A stretch of DNA of 64,000 bases from DASVUC01 sp038237225. Lineage in GTDB: Bacteria; Planctomycetota; Phycisphaerae; Tepidisphaerales; Tepidisphaeraceae. Position numbers and translations under genes: made by a program. Under the pieces are notes generated by a model, which was given only the letters and a program-made list of their open reading frames with translations, searched no databases and was not told the DNA's origin. Positions 58,378-64,000 of this stretch are shown here, piece by piece. Every line of letters begins with the position of its first letter. Within the stretch, counting starts at the first letter, position 1. The stretch is from assembly GCA_038237225.1 (NCBI GenBank), contig JBBRYX010000010.1, forward strand, positions 111,730 to 175,729, in the 5' to 3' direction.

Positions 58378-60366
58378 TCAATTACCGGCCTCCGCGCCGG
58401 GAGCGCGTTCCCCCGTCCGCCCAACTCCCCGTGTCTCCTGCTCAATACCTTCCAACCGCAGAAATCCGGCCGTTCTTATCACGCCCAGGCGCTTGTCGAT
58501 CGAAACTTCCACGGGATCAGGCCCCACCATGTTCAGACGCCTGCGAATCTCCCGCCGAATCCAGGCATATCCCGAGTTGGCGGAGTACAGAATGTGACCG
58601 TGCGGTTGACCATCGACCGTGCTGATCGACTCGTTGAACGCGGGATAGTGATTGATCTCCAAGCCAATTCGATCAATGAGCCGGCGATCGATCTGGTCCG
58701 ACGGCATCCCGTGAATAAGGCCGGACAGCAGCGCCGCATGGTCGCACATGAACCAGGAACCGCCGAACACGTAACTGCCGCTGTGACCCGGGAGCAGGGC
58801 GCCGTCCGCCTTGGAGATGACGCGCATTCCGTAGGGGGACATCACGCGAAATGTGTATTCCAGGTGTTTAAGAACCTGCTCGTCGGTCAGGAGTTTCCGG
58901 CCGAAGACCGCGTAGGTGAGTGTCTCACCGTAGAGCGTGTCTTGCCCGAGCGTATCGTGCTGCTTGCGGCTGGTGGGGAAAAACCCCCGCTCCGCGTTGA
59001 ACAAGGATTGGTACGCGGCGATCGCCCGGTCGATGTCCGCATCGGTCGCACTCAATCCCAACTCTTTCGCGGCGATCAAGGCTCCGCAGTGAAACCCCTG
59101 ATTGCTGGTGGGAGAGTCATCATCGTCGTATTCGAGGAGGTCGTGGTACGTCTTGAACCCTTTTGGTTTGGCGGCGCCTTTCAGCGGGGGTGGGACGTAC
59201 AGCCCGTCCTTCTCGTGTTCACGGATGAATTTGTATGCCTGACGCACGAGCGGGTCGTTCAATTGGCCGCCCTCGCGGCGCACCAGCGCGGACCAGATCA
59301 GGTAGTACTGAGCGTTGTCTTCGTACATCAGCCGCTTATCGAACAGCCCCCGATAGGACTCTTCCAGCATCTTCGGGTCATTCAGGCCGATCGCCATGTA
59401 GAAGGCGTCGGTCCCCCATTGTTTCCAGCCATAGCCGATGCCCGAGATGAAGATGTACCTGCTTTCGGTGCGCATCAGGTTGCGCCGCAACAAGAGGTAT
59501 GAAGTATTGCGGAGGATGGCCTCCAGGGCGGAGGCATTCCATCCTTTGGCGTTGGCCATTGCCAGGTGCGCGGCGACCCGCGTGTCGTAGCGGGACTTGG
59601 CGGCGTCCAGAAAAACCCAGGTGCTGAAGCGCGCCGTGTGATCGGGCCCGGCTATCTGCCATCCGTCCACCCGGCAGGTGTAGGCGCCGTTCGCGTCGTT
59701 AACGATCCGCACCTCATGCTCGGCGGATCCATCGCCCGTCGTCACCGCCAGCCGCCTGTCTCGCGGATCGATCTCCGTCGTGCAGCGGTTCTCCCACATG
59801 CCGGGCGAATCCGCCAGGACGCCCAGCACCCGCCGATGGTCCCACCACATGGCCACGGGAAACGTCTGTCCCCGTTCATTCGCGTGCTCGGGACCCCCGG
59901 CTTGGATGCCGTAAACCACGGGATCCTTCTCGTCGTGAAGCCACGAGCAATACATTCCGTCACCCGACGGCGCCATGCTGAACCGTAGACGGAATCCAGT
60001 CCGCTCAGTTGCATCCACGCGAACCGCGCGTTCGATCAAGTTGGGTGCGCGCTGGCTCACCGTGAGAGTGATCGTGAGCAAGCCGACCTTGGCCGGTCCG
60101 AGTAACCAACCCTTATCATCTTTCGCGAACGATGGGAAAATGACCCCGTGCCAAGCCCCGCCAGGGAATTGCACCTCCAACCCCGCGGAACTTTCCGCCG
60201 CAACGCCGGAAAGAACTTCTTCATTCGATCTGAAACTGACTTGAACTCCCCCAGGGACCTGCTTGATTACCGGCTCAAGAACGGTTTCGCCGTGGGAGCG
60301 GAAAGAAAAAAACGCGAGCGCGAGCAGAACCCCACAGGCACGTAATCTCCACGTTCGCCGATTCAT
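58378..60366 (-). CDS. Secreted six-hairpin-type glycan-active protein
   Basis: The 662-residue protein has a signal peptide ('RACGVLLALAFFSFRSHGE'), an N-terminal beta region (~30-270) and a helical half (~275-600) that looks like an alpha/alpha-barrel of the six-hairpin glycosidase superfamily: 'GIGYGWKQWGTDAFYMAIG', 'AQYYLIWSALVRREGGQLN', 'GFHCGALIAAKELGLSATD', 'YGETLTYAVFGRKLLTDEQ'. An acidic general-acid site cannot be fixed by eye. It is convergent with the propeller pair and divergent from the GH38-like gene, so it probably belongs to the same glycan locus. The 54 bases between it and the propeller gene show nothing. Confidence 0.65.
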   Translation of the reverse strand: MNRRTWRLRACGVLLALAFFSFRSHGETVLEPVIKQVPGGVQVSFRSNEEVLSGVAAESSAGLEVQFPGGAWHGVIFPSFAKDDKGWLLGPAKVGLLTITLTVSQRAPNLIERAVRVDATERTGFRLRFSMAPSGDGMYCSWLHDEKDPVVYGIQAGGPEHANERGQTFPVAMWWDHRRVLGVLADSPGMWENRCTTEIDPRDRRLAVTTGDGSAEHEVRIVNDANGAYTCRVDGWQIAGPDHTARFSTWVFLDAAKSRYDTRVAAHLAMANAKGWNASALEAILRNTSYLLLRRNLMRTESRYIFISGIGYGWKQWGTDAFYMAIGLNDPKMLEESYRGLFDKRLMYEDNAQYYLIWSALVRREGGQLNDPLVRQAYKFIREHEKDGLYVPPPLKGAAKPKGFKTYHDLLEYDDDDSPTSNQGFHCGALIAAKELGLSATDADIDRAIAAYQSLFNAERGFFPTSRKQHDTLGQDTLYGETLTYAVFGRKLLTDEQVLKHLEYTFRVMSPYGMRVISKADGALLPGHSGSYVFGGSWFMCDHAALLSGLIHGMPSDQIDRRLIDRIGLEINHYPAFNESISTVDGQPHGHILYSANSGYAWIRREIRRRLNMVGPDPVEVSIDKRLGVIRTAGFLRLEGIEQETRGVGRTGERAPGAEAGN

Positions 60367-60428
60367 TCTTTAGCTCCGAAAAGAAAAAACAACCGTGACT
60401 TCGAATCCCACGTTCATCCCTGCGCGGG

Positions 60429-60622
60429 GAAGAGCGCGGGGATTCCCATCGCGGATCACTTCGATCGAGCGTATCCGGGATCTTCGCGTGATCCCGTTTG
60501 CCGGTGTACTCCGGAACCTCGAAATGCGAAAATCTCAGGTCCGACGTATCGGATCGGACCAGGCTCCGGCGTATCAGCGCCTGCGCGCTCGCCGGTGCAG
60601 ACATCAGCACCGCCAGTGACAC
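60429..60622 (-). pseudogene. Possible truncated N-terminal fragment of a secreted protein
   Basis: In the 356-base gap 60367-60722 one minus-strand frame reads 'VSLAVLMSAPASAQALIRR' (signal-like), then 'LRFSHFEVPEYTGKRDHAK' and 'IPDTLD', after which it becomes low-complexity basic sequence and runs on in a different frame into the six-hairpin gene. The 'VPEYTG...PDTLD' phrase looks like the beginning of a glycan-active protein family found in this kind of bacterium, cut short. Coding status is doubtful. Confidence 0.3.
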
Positions 60623-60722
60623 GTCACTCGCGAATTTGTATCCTTTACGCTGCTCCACAGTCTCGTGTTGAGGTTCCGTGCCGCTTTCACTCCAGCCACG
60701 CCCTTGTCGGAACGGAGGTTTC

Positions 60723-63356
60723 GTGCCCATAAGACTATTGATCGCGGGCGTTCTCGGCCTCCTGGTCGCATCCGGGTTATCGGATGGCGCGGCCGCGCCC
60801 CCGGCGACCGCCGGCAGTGACTCTTCGCCGGGAAAAAACACCTTTTGGATCATTCCGCACACGCACTGGGAAGGCGCGGTATTCAAGACTCGCGAAGAGT
60901 ATCTGGAGATCGGACTGCCCCACATTCTTAAAGCCATTTACCTCCTGAAGAAATATCCCGACTATCGCTTCGTGCTCGATCAAGTCGCTTACGTGAAACC
61001 CTTCATCGAACGCTACCCAGAGGAGTCGGCGTCGTTCAAGAAATTTGTGAAGGAAGGCCGCTTGCAACTCGTCCTCGGCCTCGACGTCATGCCGGACCTC
61101 AACATTCCTGGCGGCGAGACGCTGCTGCGGCAGATCCAGTACGGGAAGACCTATTACCGCAAAGAGTTCGGCATTGATGTCACGGTCGGCTGGTTCCTCG
61201 ATACGTTCGGGCACAACGGCCAGATGCCCCAGATCCTTACCCTCGCGGGCTACAAATCCTTCTGGTCGCAGCGTGGCGCGCAGCGGGCAGATCATCCCGC
61301 GGAATTCCAGTGGGAGGGGATCGACGGCACGCGGATCCCCGCGTTCCTGCTGCCGCACACGTATGCCTTGTTCCATGGCCCCCCGAACGAGATCAATCAG
61401 TTCACCGCGTACACGAAGCAGCGCTGGGACATGCTCGGTCCCCCTTACGCCACGGGACCCAATCGCGTCGCGCTGTCAGGCGCCGACGTGACTGAGCCGG
61501 ATGAGGTGCTGCCAACGATGATCCAGCAGTACAACCAGCAGCCAAACCGCCCCACGACCATTCGTTTCGGCACTCCTTCTGAGTACGAGGCTGCCGTCGC
61601 GAAACATCCCAGACTGACCGTGGTGAAGGGTGAGCTCAACCCAATCTTCCGCGGAACCTTCAGCAGCCGGATCGATCTGAAGCAGTGGCTTCGACTCCTC
61701 GAGCAGCGCTTGACGCTGACCGAGAAGCTCGCGTGTCTCTCCAACTGGCTTGGCACGCCTGCCGACAGCGGAATGATCTGGCGCGCTTGGGAACCCGTCT
61801 TCTTTAACACCGCGCACGACCTGGCGTCGGGCGTGGCCACCAACGGTGTCTACGCCGACACCGTGCGCAGCTTCGAGTTCTCCACTCGCCTCGTGAATGA
61901 GTCGATCGACACGAATTTCGACGCCCTCGCCTCCCGCATCGACACCCGCGGCGAGGGCTCCGCCGTTATCGTCTTCAACCCGCTCGGCTGGACGCGAACG
62001 GACCTGGCGGAGGTGACCATGGGATTCGCCGGCGCGGGTGTGCCCGGCATCGTCGTGCTCGACCCGGACGGAAACGAAATTCCGGTTCAGATCCAGAAGG
62101 TCGCGCGCTACGGCGATGGCGGCATCAAGCAGGCGACCGTCGCGTTCATGGCGCGCGACGTGCCCGCCCTGGGATACGCCACCTATCGGATCGTTTCCCG
62201 ACCCGGCGGAGCATCGCAGCCAGTTGCTGCCGACACTGGGGATCACATCGAGAACGAGTTTTACAAGATCACCTGCGACGCCTTCACGGGCGCGATCAAC
62301 AGCCTACTCGTCAAAGAAGCGAACTGGGAGGTCCTCCGCGCTCCCGCCAATGTGATTACACTCCAGGAGGACAAGGGAGACCTCTGGGAACTGTACCGCG
62401 GTCTGGACGGCGCTCAGAAAATCGTGGTCACCGAGAAGCAGCCCATGCCAAAACCCGGACACGCCAAGTTCAGCAATGAATTCAAGGGCGCCGACCCCGC
62501 GAAGGTAAAAAAAGGCCCCGTCTTTTCAGAGTTCGAGGTGTGGCATCCTTTTGATGACGGAACCTTTGCCACGCGCATTCGGGTCTACGCGGGCTCACGC
62601 CGGATTGACCTCCGAACGAAGCTGGTCAACCGGCAGCGGAACGTTCGTTACCAGGCCTTGTTTCCCACCACCATCAAGGACGGCAAGATTTGGGAAGCGA
62701 TCCCGATGGGCGCGATCGAGCGACAGGAGGGCGTGGAGTACCCGGCGCAGGGGTGGGCGGATTACGGCGACGGCAAGCGCGGCCTGGCGCTCCTGAATTT
62801 TGGCCTCCCCGGGAACGTCGTCAACGACGGCACGATGATGCTCTCGCTCATGCGCGCCCATAACCTGGGCGGGTACGGGTTCGGCGGAGGCCTTGAGCCG
62901 GGGATGTCATCGGACTCAGGTTTCATGCTCGGTCGGGAAGTAACCCTCCAGTATGCGCTGGTCCCGCACGCCGGCGATTGGCGGCAGGCCGGTGTTTACC
63001 GCGACGGGATGGAGCTTAACCACCCCTTGCTCGTGCGCAAGGCGGCGAGTCATTCGGGTGTGCTTCCCAGCCGCTGGACACTGCTCGAGATCTCCCACCC
63101 GAATGTGGTCCTCTCCACCCTCAAGCCCGCCGACGATGGGGCATCGGTGCTCCGCGTCTTTGAGACCACGGGCGTCGCAACGCCAGCGGTCAAGATCATG
63201 CTGCACGGCTTGATCAGCAAAGCCGCCGAAGTGAACCTGATGGAAGATCCGATCCGCGACCTTGGGGTCGCCGACAACGGCATCGTGTTCGACCTCAAGC
63301 CGTTTGAAATCAAGACGTTCAAGGTTCATCTCAAAAAACTTGACGATCGGAAGTAG
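60723..63356 (+). CDS. Secreted GH38-like alpha-mannosidase
   Basis: The 877-residue exported protein has a signal peptide ('RLLIAGVLGLLVASGLSDG') and a GH38 N-terminal domain: 'WIIPHTHWEGAVFKTREEY' (zinc His48, with Glu50 where Asp is usual), 'WFLDTFGHNGQMPQILTLA' with the nucleophile-type Asp160, and 'FFNTAHDLASGVATNGVYA' with the later zinc His. The C-terminal beta domains (~490-870) match GH38 C-domains. It should remove alpha-mannose units from glycans or glycoproteins. GGAGG before GTG 60723 decides the start; the longer frame lacks a signal-like N-terminus. Confidence 0.85.
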   Translation: MPIRLLIAGVLGLLVASGLSDGAAAPPATAGSDSSPGKNTFWIIPHTHWEGAVFKTREEYLEIGLPHILKAIYLLKKYPDYRFVLDQVAYVKPFIERYPEESASFKKFVKEGRLQLVLGLDVMPDLNIPGGETLLRQIQYGKTYYRKEFGIDVTVGWFLDTFGHNGQMPQILTLAGYKSFWSQRGAQRADHPAEFQWEGIDGTRIPAFLLPHTYALFHGPPNEINQFTAYTKQRWDMLGPPYATGPNRVALSGADVTEPDEVLPTMIQQYNQQPNRPTTIRFGTPSEYEAAVAKHPRLTVVKGELNPIFRGTFSSRIDLKQWLRLLEQRLTLTEKLACLSNWLGTPADSGMIWRAWEPVFFNTAHDLASGVATNGVYADTVRSFEFSTRLVNESIDTNFDALASRIDTRGEGSAVIVFNPLGWTRTDLAEVTMGFAGAGVPGIVVLDPDGNEIPVQIQKVARYGDGGIKQATVAFMARDVPALGYATYRIVSRPGGASQPVAADTGDHIENEFYKITCDAFTGAINSLLVKEANWEVLRAPANVITLQEDKGDLWELYRGLDGAQKIVVTEKQPMPKPGHAKFSNEFKGADPAKVKKGPVFSEFEVWHPFDDGTFATRIRVYAGSRRIDLRTKLVNRQRNVRYQALFPTTIKDGKIWEAIPMGAIERQEGVEYPAQGWADYGDGKRGLALLNFGLPGNVVNDGTMMLSLMRAHNLGGYGFGGGLEPGMSSDSGFMLGREVTLQYALVPHAGDWRQAGVYRDGMELNHPLLVRKAASHSGVLPSRWTLLEISHPNVVLSTLKPADDGASVLRVFETTGVATPAVKIMLHGLISKAAEVNLMEDPIRDLGVADNGIVFDLKPFEIKTFKVHLKKLDDRK

Positions 63357-63399
63357 AATCGCCTTGCTTGGCCCTCGTCGCTGGCTTTACATCACCGGG

Positions 63400-63507
63400 T
63401 CACGAGGACAGGCGACCGCTTCGTTCGCGAACCGCATCGCGCGGTCTTCGTTCCTTACGCCGGGCAATACGATAAGCCGCGGGTGAGAGGCCCATCAGAC
63501 GTTTGAA
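63400..63507 (-). pseudogene. AraC-family regulator C-terminal remnant
   Basis: The 36-codon frame on the minus strand reads 'FKRLMGLSPAAYRIARRKE' and ends with a basic tail and TGA at 63400. 'FKRLMGLSPAAYR' is the end of the second HTH of AraC-type regulators. There is no upstream AraC sequence: at 63508 the sequence changes abruptly to a beta-strand-repeat frame. It is a broken gene end. Confidence 0.7.
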
Positions 63508-63814
63508 TGCCGCTGACCGAGCCGCCGTTCATCGTGTAGGTCCCCATCCCGCCCGCGCGGCCGACTTGCACAAAGTTGACCGCGGTGACCGAACCGGCAT
63601 TTGGCGTATAGCTACCGACGCTGCCGGTCCCTTCGCCGACGACGACGTCCCGGCCACCGACGGTGGAAACGTTTCCGTTCTGAATGAGCGAGCCCGTGCC
63701 GGCGGCAATGCCAATGTACAAATCGCTCGCAGCGGTGGTGCTGCCGACAGATAAAAGCGTTCCAGCGGGCCGATACAGGGACGCCGTGAAAAGTGGTGCT
63801 GGTGATGGACAACC
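63455..63814 (-). pseudogene. Fragment of a beta-strand-repeat (autotransporter-like) surface protein
   Basis: The frame is open from 63814 to a TAA at 63455 with no convincing start. It reads 'VGSTTAASDLYIGIAAGTG', 'SLIQNGNVSTVGGRDVVVG', 'VTAVNFVQVGRAGGMGTYT' and 'MNGGSVSG', the Gly/Asn/Thr-rich ladder of autotransporter-associated or PEP-CTERM-type repeat proteins common in planctomycetes. It lacks a signal peptide and anchor and ends by running out of frame through the AraC remnant. It is best read as a decayed fragment. Confidence 0.6.
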
Positions 63815-63866
63815 TCAACACCCACTCGGTTGCCAGTCTGTACGAAGCATTCGAGCCTATGCTTTG

Positions 63867-64000
63867 TCACACAATGATTTTAGGGTAGACCGACTTCAGT
63901 TTGATCCTCGCATCGTCGACTTGGAATTGCCAATCGACGCCGCGTTGCCTGGCGTTGCTGCGTTGATGCCAGGCGGCGGTTTCCGATCGCAAGGCGTCGA
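63867..64000 (-). CDS. IS630-type transposase, C-terminal end (partial at window edge)
   Basis: The minus-strand frame from the right edge reads 'DALRSETAAWHQRSNARQR', 'GVDWQFQVDDARIKLKSVY' and 'PKIIV', then TGA at 63869-63867. The 'ETAAW...RN/SNAR...VDWQF...DARIKLKxxYP' pattern is the characteristic C-terminus of IS630-family DDE transposases. The rest of the gene is beyond the window. No terminal inverted repeat or TA duplication could be identified in the visible flank. Confidence 0.8.
   Translation of the reverse strand, partial: DALRSETAAWHQRSNARQRGVDWQFQVDDARIKLKSVYPKIIV

Noticed and set aside
60395..60420. A tRNA T-arm-like sequence (TTCGAATCCC)
   Set aside because: No acceptor stem, D-arm or anticodon arm can be drawn around it; no tRNA was found elsewhere in the window.

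Overview
The window reads as a chromosomal segment of a high-GC Gram-negative bacterium, most probably a planctomycete (Planctomycetota, perhaps a Phycisphaerae-like lineage). This is an inference from gene content, not from a marker comparison. It rests on futalosine-type menaquinone genes (ubiX, a UbiA-type prenyltransferase, mqnE), a secreted sulfatase, many TPR and glycosyltransferase genes, a lipoprotein OmpA, Uma2-type nucleases, a DUF3524 glycosyltransferase and a secreted polysaccharide-degradation locus. I found no rRNA, tRNA or CRISPR array.

Layout. 0-1.3 kb: two small XRE regulators and a DUF433/DUF5615 toxin-antitoxin pair, bracketed by a duplicated regulator 3' end. 1.3-11.1 kb: a PAS/GAF/receiver protein, hemC, a methyltransferase-like protein, a malate/lactate-type dehydrogenase, an MBL-fold hydrolase, pyrH-frr, aroK and an enlarged prepilin peptidase. 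11.2-18.8 kb: OmpA lipoprotein, a UPF0175/DUF3368 pair coupled to hisH, a SCO1/DUF420/ABC-permease cassette probably serving cytochrome oxidase assembly, then ubiX-mqnP overlapping a convergent sulfatase. 18.9-27.3 kb: mqnE, a thioesterase, an M20 peptidase, a nucleotide-pyrophosphatase-like phosphodiesterase, a TMTC-like membrane protein with TPRs, a CpsB-like PHP phosphatase and membrane proteins. 27.3-32 kb: rpsA, a glycosyltransferase, lepA. 32-34 kb: an accessory block (HARE-HTH protein, VapBC-like pair, Uma2 nuclease) followed by a remnant of a second lepA 3' end. 34-42.2 kb: glycosyltransferases, a PfkB kinase, a free-standing MshEN protein, a large membrane protein, a geranylgeranyl-reductase-like flavoprotein. 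42.3-49 kb: def-fmt, a TPR protein, rpsT, glyS, a putative tRNA-queuosine mannosyltransferase. 49-55 kb: a TadG-like protein, a histone-H1-like protein, a lipoprotein, tyrA, a double-ACT protein, a patatin. 55-63.4 kb: a putative glycan-degradation locus (two tandem beta-propeller paralogues, a six-hairpin-type protein, a GH38 mannosidase-like enzyme). 63.4-64 kb: gene debris (AraC tail, beta-strand-repeat fragment) and the 3' end of an IS630-type transposase running off the edge.

The most unusual material is not a single gene cluster but small-scale genome architecture. Several families of short palindromes, most carrying a GTAG/CTAC foot and often paired head to head like REPINs, sit between genes. 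One supplies a stop codon, one is nested in another repeat, and a further repeat is read in frame inside a membrane-protein gene. Separately, two accessory blocks containing toxin-antitoxin pairs are each bracketed by a duplicated 3' end of the neighbouring host gene. Plus-strand G or C richness also switches in multi-kilobase blocks regardless of gene direction.
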